From Oceanospirillaceae bacterium (lineage in GTDB: Bacteria; Pseudomonadota; Gammaproteobacteria; Pseudomonadales; Balneatricaceae), in NCBI GenBank assembly GCA_013215375.1, contig JABSRB010000045.1:1-45164 (forward strand): a stretch of DNA of 45,164 bases. The letters run 5' to 3'. Positions within the stretch are counted from its first letter, which is position 1. Each line of letters opens with the position of its first letter. This document shows, in pieces, positions 23,281-32,358 of the stretch. The notes beneath the pieces were generated by a model, which was not told the DNA's origin, did no database searches, and saw only the letters and a program-made list of their open reading frames with translations. The position numbers and the translations under genes were made by a program.

Positions 23281-26200
23281 CTAATCCTCAACGGTCGCGA
23301 TCAAACTTGCGTTACCACCTGCGGCTGTTGTGTCCACACACAAGTGACGCTCAAGTATAAAACGCTCAGCTGAGCACTCATTAATGATAGGGATTAAGGT
23401 ACCCGAGCGCTGTGCTAAGGCGATTCTATATTGGCGTAACTGCGTAGTATTGGCATCACTGGCTAAGGCGCTAAAGTCCTGTAGCTGCGTTAATACGCTG
23501 GCATCAATGCCGGCACTGATGAAGTTGATTGGAATGGCGAGTTTCGCCGCACTTTCATTCAGCGCTGTTAAAGTTTGCTGCTCTTCAGTATTAACGACAG
23601 CTAACACAGCATTACCTTGGGAGAGTGCGCTTAGGGCGAGGGCAAGGGCGTTATTCAAATCATTGGCAATACACAATATATTACCGCGTGCCGCTTCGCG
23701 CAGCACATTTAGCTCACCGGTTGGTCCTGGCATATGGCGGGCAGGTGCGCTGTGAGCGATAGCATTGAGGGCACTCTCAAGACTAATCAGCATGTCGTTC
23801 TGTCCGTTAATCCATTGTCTGAGAGCAATATGGCGCGCTTCGATGTTTGGCCAATGCGCGTTGCTAGGCGTGTTTAGTGCACTGAGTTGGTCTTGAAGTT
23901 GCGCTGTGCTCAATGAGTTTTGAGCATTTTTACTCGCTGCGCTGTGGCAGCTCGCAGGTTGTAAGAAGCGCTTTAAATAGTGCGGGCCACCCGCTTTAGG
24001 GCCAGTGCCAGATAAACCCTCGCCGCCAAAGGGTTGGGAGCCGACAATCGCGCCTATCTGATTGCGATTAACGTAGGCATTACCGACCTTGATGCGGCTC
24101 ACAAGCTGCTGCACACGGCTATCAACTCGGCTGTGTAAACCGAAGGTTAGGCCGTAGTTTTGTGCATTGATAGCATCTACTACCTTGTTAATGTCTTTAC
24201 CTTTAAAGGTAGCGACATGCAGTATCGGGCCAAATATTTCCTCGCCCAACTCTTCTATACCTTCTACCTTGAGTACAGTCGGTGCTATGTAGAGTCCTTG
24301 AGCCGGCGTATCCATAGTCTTTAACAACTTGCCGCGTTTTTCATAGAGCGCACAGTGATCAATGATTTTTTGTTGGGCGGCTTTATCGATCACCGGGCCG
24401 ATATCATTACTCAGCTGCCAAGGATTACCTAAGATCAGTTGATCCATTGCGCCGTAGAGCATGGCTAATAGCTCATCGGCGATTTCCTCTTGCACATATA
24501 ATACTCTTAGCGCCGAGCAGCGCTGCCCAGCACTTTGAAAAGCGGATGCTAATACATCGCGCACTACTTGTTCTGGCAGGGCGGTTGAATCGACGATCAT
24601 GGCATTAAGGCCGCCAGTTTCGGCAATCAGCGGTGCATCGGGAGCAAGGTTTTGCGCCATGGCTTTATTGATATATTGTGCCGTTGGCGTAGATCCAGTA
24701 AAACAAACCCCGCCAATGCGGGCATCAGAGGTTAGCAGCGCGCCTATTTTAGCGCCTTTGCCGGGTAGTAGTTGCACTACATCGGTGGGAATACCCGCTA
24801 GATGCATCAATTCAATCGCTTTCGCGGCGATTAAGACTGTCTGCTCAGCGGGCTTTGCCAATACAGTATTGCCAGCACCAAGGGCTGCAAGAATCTGACC
24901 GGTAAAAATCGCCAGTGGGAAGTTCCAAGGGGAGATACAAGTGATGACGCCACGCGCTTGGGCTGTGGCATCCGTTTTAAGGGTTTGGTCTGCGTAGTAG
25001 CGGGCGAAATCCACCGCTTCGCGTAGCTCGCCAATACCATCCAACAATGTTTTCCCCGCCTCACGGGTGGCGAGTGCAAAAAACTCGGCAGCGTGTTGCT
25101 CGTATAGATCGGCCAGTTTATTTAGGCAATCAGCTCGGTGCACGGCGCTGGTGGCACTCCAGCTATTAAACGCTTGTTGTGCCTTGTCTATAGCTGCATG
25201 CACTTCATCGGTGCTCGCCTCACGTACTTTACCTACTAAGTCGGAGGGATCGGCAGGGTTGTAAATAGCGACATATTCGACATTTTCAGACTCTAGAGTC
25301 AGTGTGGGAGCGCCCTGCCATTGATGGTCTTTAAAAATGGCACGGGCTGTGTCTATCTCCATCACATCTTTATGATCGGTCACATCCCAGCCCTTGGCAT
25401 TGATTCGCTCGCTGCCATAAAGATTCTTTGGTAGCGGAATCAGTTGGCTAGAGATTTGATCGCTGAGCGCTAATACGGCATCGATAGGATCGCGGGCGAT
25501 GTCAGCAGGCTTGATACTGGTATCGACAATTTGGTTAACAAAAGAGCTGTTGGCTCCATTTTCCAGTAATCTGCGCACTAAATAGGCGAGTAAATCCTTG
25601 TGGGCACCGACTGGCGCGTAAATGCGGCATTGAGTTCCCTTACTGGTAAATACTTGGTGATGCAGTGATTCGCCCATGCCGTGCAATCTTTGAAATTCGT
25701 ATTGATTGGGGTTTAATTGCTCGGCGAGATGTAAGACTGCAGTCACAGTATGGGCGTTGTGGGTGGCGAATTGTGGGTAGATGCGATCTGTCATCTGCAC
25801 CAATTTTTTCGCACAGCAGATGTAAGACACATCGGAGTTTAGTTTACGGGTGAAAACCGGGTAGCCATCCAGGCCAAATACTTGAGCACGTTTAATCTCA
25901 GCATCCCAATAGGCACCTTTTACCAGACGCACCATCACTTTGCGGTCGAGTTTTTCAGTTAGTGCATATAGCCAATCTAAGACAAAGCTAGCACGGGGGC
26001 CAAAGGCCTGTACCACTATGCCAAAGCCATCCCAGTCTTTAAGTGCAGCATCAGACAACACCGCCTCTATCACATCCAAGGAAATGTCTAGGCGATCGGC
26101 TTCTTCGGCGTCGATGTTGAAGCCCATGTTAGCCGCTTTTGCCTGCTTCGCCAGCTGTAAGGTACGCGGTACTAAAATCGCTAAAACCTGGTCGCGCTGA

Positions 26201-26970
26201 CCGTATTCGTATCTTGAAAAGAGCGCTGATAATTTAACGGAGATACCGGGGTTTTTACGAATATCTTGGTGTTGGCAAGCGGTGGCTAATTGAGCGATAG
26301 CGTTTGAGTAAGAGGTTAAGTAGCGCAGTGCATCATCCTCGGTACGCGCGGCTTCCCCGAGCATGTCATAGGAATAGGAATAGCCCTGTTTTTCGTACTT
26401 TTTGGCGCGTTTACAGGCCTCTTTGATGTCGCGGCCCAATACAAACTGGCTGCCTAGCTCTTTCATCGCTTGGCCCACGGCAGTGCGCACTAATGGCTCT
26501 CCTAATCTTTTTACTAGGGAGCGAATAGCTTTGGCTACGTTATGCTCTTGGCTCTGTGGGTTACTTGGCGCAATCACTTTTCCGGTGAATAGCAGCGCCC
26601 AAGTAGAGCTATTCACTAGTGAGGAGTTAGAACTGCCCAAGTGAGAGTGCCAATTACCACTGCTGATTTTGTCTTCGATTAACGCGTCGATGGTGTAAGA
26701 GTCCGGCACACGTAATAATGCCTCGGCAAGGCACATCAAGGCGACGCCCTCTTTGGTGGTCAGGCCGTATTCGGCGAGAAACTTTTCCATCATCGATGGT
26801 TTGCCAATTTTGCGCACATCAGTGACTAATTGCGCGGCCTGCGCGGAGATGGCCTGACGTGTTTGCATGTCGATGTCGGCATTGGCGATTAGCTGTTCTA
26901 TCACTTGCTGCTCTGGCGCAAGGTAATAGTCGTGAATGCTTTGGCGAATGCTCGAAAGTGATAGGCTCAT
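23281..26970 (-). CDS. putA: Bifunctional proline dehydrogenase / L-glutamate-gamma-semialdehyde dehydrogenase
   Basis: PutA oxidises proline to glutamate in two steps, with FAD then NAD. From the N terminus (1229 residues): an alpha domain (about 1-130), the proline dehydrogenase barrel (about 150-470; MVRLVKGAYWDAEIKRAQ, QFATHNAHT, QRLHGMGE), the aldehyde dehydrogenase (about 540-1010; ISPWNFPLAIFTGQ, TGSTPTAQYI, SAGQRCSALRVL with the catalytic Cys near 818) and a C-terminal degenerate dehydrogenase domain. The E. coli enzyme begins with a ribbon-helix-helix DNA-binding domain; this one lacks it, so it cannot repress itself and an outside regulator is expected (the Lrp-type gene at 28.6 kb is a candidate). 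GGAG at normal spacing fixes the ATG at 26970; an upstream TTG is unlikely. Confidence 0.95.
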   Translation of the reverse strand: MSLSLSSIRQSIHDYYLAPEQQVIEQLIANADIDMQTRQAISAQAAQLVTDVRKIGKPSMMEKFLAEYGLTTKEGVALMCLAEALLRVPDSYTIDALIEDKISSGNWHSHLGSSNSSLVNSSTWALLFTGKVIAPSNPQSQEHNVAKAIRSLVKRLGEPLVRTAVGQAMKELGSQFVLGRDIKEACKRAKKYEKQGYSYSYDMLGEAARTEDDALRYLTSYSNAIAQLATACQHQDIRKNPGISVKLSALFSRYEYGQRDQVLAILVPRTLQLAKQAKAANMGFNIDAEEADRLDISLDVIEAVLSDAALKDWDGFGIVVQAFGPRASFVLDWLYALTEKLDRKVMVRLVKGAYWDAEIKRAQVFGLDGYPVFTRKLNSDVSYICCAKKLVQMTDRIYPQFATHNAHTVTAVLHLAEQLNPNQYEFQRLHGMGESLHHQVFTSKGTQCRIYAPVGAHKDLLAYLVRRLLENGANSSFVNQIVDTSIKPADIARDPIDAVLALSDQISSQLIPLPKNLYGSERINAKGWDVTDHKDVMEIDTARAIFKDHQWQGAPTLTLESENVEYVAIYNPADPSDLVGKVREASTDEVHAAIDKAQQAFNSWSATSAVHRADCLNKLADLYEQHAAEFFALATREAGKTLLDGIGELREAVDFARYYADQTLKTDATAQARGVITCISPWNFPLAIFTGQILAALGAGNTVLAKPAEQTVLIAAKAIELMHLAGIPTDVVQLLPGKGAKIGALLTSDARIGGVCFTGSTPTAQYINKAMAQNLAPDAPLIAETGGLNAMIVDSTALPEQVVRDVLASAFQSAGQRCSALRVLYVQEEIADELLAMLYGAMDQLILGNPWQLSNDIGPVIDKAAQQKIIDHCALYEKRGKLLKTMDTPAQGLYIAPTVLKVEGIEELGEEIFGPILHVATFKGKDINKVVDAINAQNYGLTFGLHSRVDSRVQQLVSRIKVGNAYVNRNQIGAIVGSQPFGGEGLSGTGPKAGGPHYLKRFLQPASCHSAASKNAQNSLSTAQLQDQLSALNTPSNAHWPNIEARHIALRQWINGQNDMLISLESALNAIAHSAPARHMPGPTGELNVLREAARGNILCIANDLNNALALALSALSQGNAVLAVVNTEEQQTLTALNESAAKLAIPINFISAGIDASVLTQLQDFSALASDANTTQLRQYRIALAQRSGTLIPIINECSAERFILERHLCVDTTAAGGNASLIATVED

Positions 26971-27129
26971 AAATAACTCCAACGGGATTTGTTTTCGTTA
27001 TTCTAGCAATAGCTTGATAGGAGAATTGTCTTAAGAAAATGTAATATGTTTAATTTTTAGCTAAATAATAAGAAGGCAGTAGTGATAAAGCTATGCTAAA
27101 TGCGTAAATATAGTGAATTATTAACATGA

Positions 27130-27162
27130 ATATCGAGACTAATCAGCGAGTCGTCTCGATAT
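27130..27162. terminator. Terminator hairpin downstream of the YjeH-type gene
   Basis: ATATCGAGAC (27130-27139) is fully complementary to GTCTCGATAT (27153-27162), with a 13-nt loop. It lies about 28 bp past the stop of the transporter gene. A TTTATTT stretch follows on the plus strand but the minus-strand side has little T, so termination strength in the gene's direction is uncertain. Confidence 0.6.
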
Positions 27163-27190
27163 TTTATTTACCATCAAAAATGGCTGTTTT

Positions 27191-28441
27191 CTAAGCGGGA
27201 TTACTGCGTAATAGCCACTTTTTCTGCCAGTATAACATGGGTAATAACAGCGTAATAATGATACCAGCGTAGAGCATATTGGCGCCGATAGAAATGCCAA
27301 TGGCAATAAAGAAAATACAACTTAATAGTATCGCGGGCTGATACCTTTTACTCAGGAGTTTGAAGGCCGACAACATTGTCGCGCTATAGATAAGCACAAA
27401 CACGCCATTGGTCCAGGCGATTAACTGCTCAAGTTGCTGATCAAAAGCAAAGGTGATAATGATCGCTAACGCCATGGACAGGCTGATTGCCTGCAGCGAC
27501 CTAATAGGTACGTTTTGACTGTTAATTTTCTTAAAATACTGTGGTAATACTTTATCGCCACTGAAACTACACAGCAGTTTTGAGGCGCCAGCGACATAGA
27601 CGTTGATGGCTGCCATACCACTGGCCACGCCCAACACGCCGATTACTTGTGCACCGTAGCCGCCGAGTAATTGGTCAAATATATCAACGAATCCCAACGA
27701 GCTAGTATTAGGTATCACCAGTAATAGGTAAGTACAGGCCAGATAAATAGCACCGACTAAGACAGTGCCTATCATCATTGCTGGCAGCATATCACGCTTG
27801 GGGTCTTTAAAATCTGTGGCTAAATGAGACATTGCCTCCACCCCTAGAAATCCCCAGAACGCGAGTCCTGCAGCGCTCATCACCACCTCATAATCAGAGT
27901 GGCTCAACAGATTAGATAAAGTGTATTTGGGTGTGTTGACACCGGCGGCGCCAAGCATGGCCACCACAATGCCTAAAATGATGAGGGTTAATACAAACTG
28001 CAATTTAGCCGATACTTGTACGCCTTTAATGTTTATCCAATACAGCAGTAGAATAAGTCCTAGTTGTATCGCTAAGCTGGTTAGCCCCTGGGCCGGAAAC
28101 AGCACATAGACAAATTGAAAGGTGATGAGTATCGCGGCGGCGCTGCCAAAGGGGATCAACAGTAAAAAACTTAAACCGACACTGCGACCAAGCAAGCTGC
28201 CGAAAGCTTTTTCGACAAAGTGGGCGGGCCCGCCAGCATGAGGGAATTTACTGGATAACTGACCGAATACCAATGTCACCGGAATAATAGCAAAGGTGAG
28301 TAATATCCATGCCCAGAGAGCGCCGTTTGCCGCGATGTTTATAGTGAGCTGGGGCAAAATGAAAATGCCGGTGCCTAATAGTGTGGTGGCCATTAGTCCA
28401 GCACCTTGCCAGCGGCCAATTGTACCTGTTGTCTGTTGCAT
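27191..28441 (-). CDS. APC-superfamily amino acid transporter, YjeH-like
   Basis: A 416-residue, roughly 12-helix permease. LLGTGIFILPQLTINIAANGALWAW (trimmed; residues 20-44), SSKFPHAGGPAHFVEKAFGS (about 62-81) and WGFLGVEAMSHLATDFKDP (about 193-211) match E. coli YjeH, an exporter of methionine and branched-chain amino acids, in sequence and in total length. YjeH is the best comparison; uptake by other APC members cannot be excluded. It diverges from an Lrp/AsnC regulator, the usual partner of such exporters. Confidence 0.85.
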   Translation of the reverse strand: MQQTTGTIGRWQGAGLMATTLLGTGIFILPQLTINIAANGALWAWILLTFAIIPVTLVFGQLSSKFPHAGGPAHFVEKAFGSLLGRSVGLSFLLLIPFGSAAAILITFQFVYVLFPAQGLTSLAIQLGLILLLYWINIKGVQVSAKLQFVLTLIILGIVVAMLGAAGVNTPKYTLSNLLSHSDYEVVMSAAGLAFWGFLGVEAMSHLATDFKDPKRDMLPAMMIGTVLVGAIYLACTYLLLVIPNTSSLGFVDIFDQLLGGYGAQVIGVLGVASGMAAINVYVAGASKLLCSFSGDKVLPQYFKKINSQNVPIRSLQAISLSMALAIIITFAFDQQLEQLIAWTNGVFVLIYSATMLSAFKLLSKRYQPAILLSCIFFIAIGISIGANMLYAGIIITLLLPMLYWQKKWLLRSNPA

Positions 28442-28480
28442 GCTTATCTCTTCAATATGTAGTCATAATATATAATCTTA

Positions 28481-28574
28481 TTTGAGTATACTGTAAATGT
28501 TTTTGGCAAACTGCGCGTGTAAGCCTTCAATGTGACGGCAAATGTTGTCAAACTGACGCTTTGATATACTCAAA
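28481..28574. promoter_or_regulatory. Inverted TTTGAGTATA motifs in the YjeH/Lrp divergent promoter
   Basis: TTTGAGTATA at 28481-28490 recurs inverted at 28565-28574 (TATACTCAAA), the second copy being part of a near-palindrome TTTGATATACTCAAA (28560-28574). The two sites are about 84 bp apart, eight helical turns, and flank the divergent promoters. They suit an Lrp-type octamer that wraps DNA; binding is inference. Confidence 0.5.
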
Positions 28575-28584
28575 GGTTTATCTA

Positions 28585-29016
28585 GTGGATAAGTTCGATC
28601 AAGCCATCATCCAGGCGCTAAAGCAAGATGCGCGTCAGAGCATCTCCAGCATTGCTGAGCAAGTGAATTTATCGCGCTCGTCAGTGACAGCAAGGATAAA
28701 AAATTTAGAACAAAAGAAAGTGATTCGCGGTTATCAAGTGCTGCTCAGTGAGTCTCAAAAAAGTGCGGTGAGCGCCTATTTAGAGATTAAAAATGTCAGT
28801 ACCTGCTGCGAGGACTTGCTCGCTGTCTTTAATCAAATGCCCGAGGTCATTACCTGTCACGGTATCACAGGTGATATGGATCTATTGATGTTTGTCAAAG
28901 CGCCCAGTATGCAAAGACTGCATGAAATCCGCGAGTATATTGATGCGCACGACAGTATCGCCAAGGTGAAAACTCACGTAGTGATGAGTGAGTGGATCAA
29001 TAACCGCGGGGATTAG
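28585..29016 (+). CDS. Lrp/AsnC-family transcriptional regulator
   Basis: A 143-residue feast/famine regulator: N-terminal HTH (residues 1-50; ISSIAEQVNLSRSSVTARI) and a C-terminal RAM domain (about 65-143; GITGDMDLLMFVKAPS is the effector-binding loop region). A GTG start at 28585 is chosen, because AAAGG lies at proper spacing and the protein then begins MDKFDQAIIQAL like other members; a TTG eight codons earlier overlaps the putative operator. Divergent from the YjeH-type exporter, which it probably controls in response to an amino acid. Confidence 0.9.
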   Translation: MDKFDQAIIQALKQDARQSISSIAEQVNLSRSSVTARIKNLEQKKVIRGYQVLLSESQKSAVSAYLEIKNVSTCCEDLLAVFNQMPEVITCHGITGDMDLLMFVKAPSMQRLHEIREYIDAHDSIAKVKTHVVMSEWINNRGD

Positions 29017-29017
29017 C

Positions 29018-29980
29018 CTATTTCTTCTCAATGCTAATTTCTTGCTCATTAGCGACTTCCGTTGGCGCGATAGGTACTTCCTCAGCAGAGTTTGGTTGCT
29101 CCTCGAGTTTTAAGTCCTCTTTGTTATCAGTCTCTTTTGTATCGATAGGCGGTTCATCTTTTTCTTTTTCTTCTTCGCTGGTCGTCACTATGTCAGTTAT
29201 TTCAGTGCTGCTCTCGGGTTTGATGATCGTTTCATCCCAATGTAAATTGTGATGGCTAAAGCCATTTTGTACTATGGGTTTAATCACTTCAAAATAGGGT
29301 GAAACGTCAAAGTCTCTGGGGGCAAACAGGCTGGGGTCGCGACGCCTGTGCATTTTCCGGTAGCTGTCTATACGCTTAGAATCACTGGGGTTTTCATAAG
29401 TGACATCCGGCAAAATCGGGTAGTTAATAGATTGAAATGCCTGGGCAATCAGCGATGAACAAATAGCTCTTGTAGGATCTCCACTGCCAAGGGACAGCGC
29501 TTTGCGGCGCCAGCGCGCAGGAATTGGTGGAGTGGGAATTAAGTATCTGGCGAGGTCAAAGATATTTTTTAAATCATAGCTGTTGCCCATGCGCGAGACG
29601 GCGAATTGGATAACATCATTTATCTCGCTTTCAGAGAGTCCTATCGGTCGGCAAATGCGGCTGTGTTGCTCGTGATACATGCTTAATGGGACTGCTCTTA
29701 CGCCTGCTTCCACATCTACTTCTAGCAGGCATAAAGGCTCCACGCCCTCTTGCGTGCCTAAATGATCGCCAATGTAGAGCATTGCGTGCGACCAAGTGGA
29801 CTGGGTGAAAAACTTAATACTGGTGCTGAAGCGGCTGGTCCCTTCAATTAATAAGATGTCGCCTTTGCGCAAGGTTCTCTGGAGTAACTGTGGGTTACTG
29901 GTCGAAAATAAATCGTCATTTGTTTGGGGCTTGGCAAGAAAATGTGCAAGTTTACCGCCGATATAACTAAAAAATCTCAC
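29018..29980 (-). CDS. Permuted papain-fold (YiiX/NlpC-P60-like) peptidase with acidic tail
   Basis: About 320 residues. The catalytic pair of the permuted NlpC/P60-like enzymes is visible: His in FFTQSTWSHAMLYIGDHLG (about residue 62) and Cys in RAICSSLIAQAFQS (about 180), i.e. His before Cys, as in YiiX/YebB and poxvirus G6-like proteins. After about residue 250 the protein is a charged, Glu/Thr-rich low-complexity tail. A GTG start at 29980 is preferred: AAGGAG precedes it by six bases, and the ATG at 30001 lies upstream of that ribosome binding site. Substrate unknown; an amidase or thioesterase acting on lipids or cell wall are possible. Confidence 0.75.
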   Translation of the reverse strand: MRFFSYIGGKLAHFLAKPQTNDDLFSTSNPQLLQRTLRKGDILLIEGTSRFSTSIKFFTQSTWSHAMLYIGDHLGTQEGVEPLCLLEVDVEAGVRAVPLSMYHEQHSRICRPIGLSESEINDVIQFAVSRMGNSYDLKNIFDLARYLIPTPPIPARWRRKALSLGSGDPTRAICSSLIAQAFQSINYPILPDVTYENPSDSKRIDSYRKMHRRRDPSLFAPRDFDVSPYFEVIKPIVQNGFSHHNLHWDETIIKPESSTEITDIVTTSEEEKEKDEPPIDTKETDNKEDLKLEEQPNSAEEVPIAPTEVANEQEISIEKK

Positions 29981-30452
29981 AACCAACTCCTTATGTGGCA
30001 TTTACACTAAAAATTATAAATCGTAGCTCTCAAATTTTTAGCAATTAGTGCTACTGACAAAGCGATGTAAATTACCTCCATCTATAATATTTATAGTAGT
30101 GCCGCAATATATACAAGAATTTATCAAAGTGTAAGCTGCTTATGGTATTGCGGTTAAAGACTTAATAAAGTGGTAATTTTTGAATTTAATCAGCATAGGT
30201 TAAATATAGCAGATAATTTAATAATACCTAAAATATTGATTAGAGGGGATAAAATAGCTTCTATCTGCAATATTTTACGAATAACCCTTAGTGACTTACG
30301 TTGCTCTGAAAACGGTGTTATTGGACATGGTTTTTATCACTATCAATACATGCCTAAAGCAGTGCGTCATTAACAATGTTGACTGTAATGCCAAGCGCCA
30401 CAGTCTTTAAAGACATGTTATGATGATGTTTTTCCTAAGGTTCAAAAAGAAA
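29981..30452. other. Intergenic region of about 470 bp without a supported gene
   Basis: AT-rich DNA between the peptidase gene and tdk. A 67-codon open frame at 30170-30373 has no ribosome binding site and no recognisable motif. No hairpin with a T-run stands out. It must contain the divergent promoters. Confidence 0.4.
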
Positions 30453-31034
30453 ATGGCGCAGTTATACTTTTATTATTCGGCAATGAACGCCGGAAAATCG
30501 ACCTCTTTACTTCAATCTTCGCACAATTACACCGAGCAGGGGATGCAGGTACTGCTGTTTACCGCTGCCGTTGATGAGCGGGTAGAGAAAGGCGTCATTG
30601 CCTCACGTATTGGACTGCGCAGCGATGCGTTAGTGTTTGAGCCGGACACTCAACTCTATACGCAGATCAATGAATTTTTTGAAAAGAGTGAATTGCACTG
30701 TGTGTTTGTGGATGAGGCGCAATTCTTATCCCGCGATCAAGTTGATCAATTGGCCAGAGTGGTCGACAGGCTAAATATTCCGGTACTTTGTTATGGCATA
30801 CGCTCAGACTTTCAAGGAGAGCTGTTTCCTGGGAGTCAGCGTTTATTAAACATCGCCGATAAACTCACAGAGCTTAAAGCTGTGTGTCACTGTGGTCGTA
30901 AAGCGACGATGGTTGTCAGGCGAGATGCGCAGGGCAATACCGTCAGCGCAGGTGAGCAAGTAGTGATTGGCGGCAACGACAGTTACGAGTCTATGTGCCG
31001 CAATCACTTTTTCTTGTCGGTCGGAACTTATTAA
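30453..31034 (+). CDS. tdk: Thymidine kinase
   Basis: A 193-residue type II thymidine kinase that phosphorylates thymidine to dTMP in the salvage pathway. Walker A is [14 protein letters not shown] (residues 8-21), the Walker B/catalytic region [15 protein letters not shown] (about 83-97), and CHCGRKATM with a late Cys (SMCRNHF) forms the zinc-binding lasso region. The start at 30453 ([16 protein letters not shown]) matches the family; the upstream in-frame ATGs would add eleven atypical residues. Convergent with msrA 40 bp on. Confidence 0.95.
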   Translation: MAQLYFYYSAMNAGKSTSLLQSSHNYTEQGMQVLLFTAAVDERVEKGVIASRIGLRSDALVFEPDTQLYTQINEFFEKSELHCVFVDEAQFLSRDQVDQLARVVDRLNIPVLCYGIRSDFQGELFPGSQRLLNIADKLTELKAVCHCGRKATMVVRRDAQGNTVSAGEQVVIGGNDSYESMCRNHFFLSVGTY

Positions 31035-31074
31035 AATAATTTCGCAGTAGATTTGTGCTGAGTCCGACAGGCTC

Positions 31075-31716
31075 CTATATGGCGCAGCTAACACCTGTGC
31101 CTTTAAGACCACAGTAGCCATCGGGGTTTTTCGCCAGGTATTGCTGGTGGTATTCCTCTGCGTAGTAAAATTCCCCCGCGGCTATTACCTGCGTTGTAAT
31201 CTTATCCACAACACCTTCATCAGCTAAAGACTGTTGGTAACTTATCAGCGATGCTTGTGCTTCTATCTGCTGGGCATCGTTAAGTGTATAGAGACCAGAG
31301 CGATACTGGCTGCCTATATCTGCACCTTGGCGCATGCCCTGAGTCGGATCATGGGATTCCCAAAATACTTTTAGTAACTGCCCATAGCTAATGAGTGCAG
31401 GGTCAAAGATCACCAATACCGCTTCTGTGTGGCCGCTAAAACCGCTGCAAACTTCTTTATAACTGGGATTTATAGCGTCGCCTGCGATATAACCTACCGC
31501 ACTGGAGTAAACCCCTTGCTGCTGCCACATTTTGCGCTCGGCACCCCAAAAACAGCCCAAGGCAAAAATAGCTTGCTGCAGATGCGCGGCGAAAGGTGGC
31601 TTAATTGGATGGCCAAAAACAAAGTGCTCGGTAGCTGTCACTAGGGGTTCTGTACGACCCAGCGGTGTGTCGGCATTGATAGGTTTGATTTTATCAAACA
31701 GAGAAAAGTCGCTCAT
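31075..31716 (-). CDS. msrA: Peptide-methionine (S)-S-oxide reductase A
   Basis: A 213-residue cytoplasmic repair enzyme that reduces the S form of methionine sulfoxide. The catalytic Cys55 is in IFALGCFWGAERKMW, and Cys residues at about 202 (GYCGLKGTG) and 211 (VSCAI) are the resolving pair, an arrangement like that of E. coli MsrA. FWESHDPTQGMRQGADIGSQ is the substrate loop region. The longer N terminus (about 48 residues before the catalytic segment) also matches the E. coli form. Confidence 0.95.
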   Translation of the reverse strand: MSDFSLFDKIKPINADTPLGRTEPLVTATEHFVFGHPIKPPFAAHLQQAIFALGCFWGAERKMWQQQGVYSSAVGYIAGDAINPSYKEVCSGFSGHTEAVLVIFDPALISYGQLLKVFWESHDPTQGMRQGADIGSQYRSGLYTLNDAQQIEAQASLISYQQSLADEGVVDKITTQVIAAGEFYYAEEYHQQYLAKNPDGYCGLKGTGVSCAI

Positions 31717-31868
31717 GTGAACCTCGTTAAGCTAAATACAATGCACAGATAATAACTTAACTAAGGTGAATTTACAGCTAAAAGGCAGTGGCATTTTTGT
31801 GCCGCAGCCCTAGAGGCTTGAGCAATCGTTACCAGAAAAAGTAGATTTGTATTTAGTCCGATAAACTC

Positions 31869-31902
31869 CTAGCCCGGATATTGCATGCAATATTCGGGCT
31901 AG
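31869..31902. repeat. Near-perfect 34-bp palindrome
   Basis: CTAGCCCGGATATTGCA and its reverse complement meet at a GCATGC centre; only one position pair differs (G/T, still a wobble pair in RNA). It lies between msrA and the small gene at 31972, about 70 bp past the end of the latter. CATTTTT follows it on the plus strand, so it is not a classic minus-strand terminator; it could be a processing hairpin or a protein site. Confidence 0.6.
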
Positions 31903-31971
31903 ATAGGCATTTTTGACATAAGTGATGCTGATTTTGGCGAGCAGCTTCCCGCCGTTGCAACAGCGACAAAT

Positions 31972-32181
31972 TTATTGTGCGCTATCTTGTAGCCAAATTT
32001 CATTGACGTAACTACGCAGCTGTTTACTTTCCCGGCGCTTTTCAATGGCGCGTCGCGCGTGTCCCATGCGCTTGGAGCGCTGTTGTTTCTTGCTAAGCGC
32101 TTGATTCTCCTCAAAGCCAATGGCGGCGTTGAAAAAATCAATTTCGATATTGGTATTTTCGAGGGAGCTATAATGATTCAT
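31972..32181 (-). CDS. Small basic protein, paralogue of the 32359-32550 gene
   Basis: A 69-residue protein, acidic in its first third and basic in the middle: NAAIGFEENQAL then RSKRMGHARRAIEKRRESKQL. It aligns over most of its length with the next small gene, sharing ARRAIEK..E.KQL and the N-terminal V/I-D....IGY/F-E-N segment, which is good evidence that both are real. GAGAGAT stands before the ATG. The family resembles the small PA3496-like proteins of pseudomonads, though I am not certain. Function unknown; a nucleic-acid-binding or cell-envelope role is possible. Confidence 0.65.
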   Translation of the reverse strand: MNHYSSLENTNIEIDFFNAAIGFEENQALSKKQQRSKRMGHARRAIEKRRESKQLRSYVNEIWLQDSAQ

Positions 32182-32324
32182 GATCTTATCTCTCTTTACT
32201 TTGATTTAACCCATGGCTTTGGGCGTCTTTGTTGTAAAGAAAATAGCGATTAAATATGACCATAAGATGACAGAAAAATGATAGCTTGAATTTGAGAGGA
32301 GTGTTTTAGCAGGAGAGTTTAGGA

Positions 32325-32344
32325 GGGTTGAGAGGATTCAACCC
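32325..32344. terminator. Short hairpin downstream of the second small gene
   Basis: GGGTTGA (32325-32331) pairs with TCAACCC (32338-32344) over a 6-nt loop. It lies 15 bp past the stop codon of the gene at 32359-32550. The T-run needed for a strong terminator is missing. Confidence 0.4.
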
Positions 32345-32358
32345 CCGGATAATGGCAG

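Noticed and set aside
30170-30373. A 67-codon frame in the tdk upstream gap
   Set aside because: No ribosome binding site, no motif and AT-rich composition; not supported as a gene.
31899-32141. An 80-codon minus-strand frame overlapping the small basic protein gene
   Set aside because: It is the same region read in another frame; the 31972-32181 frame has the ribosome binding site and a paralogue.
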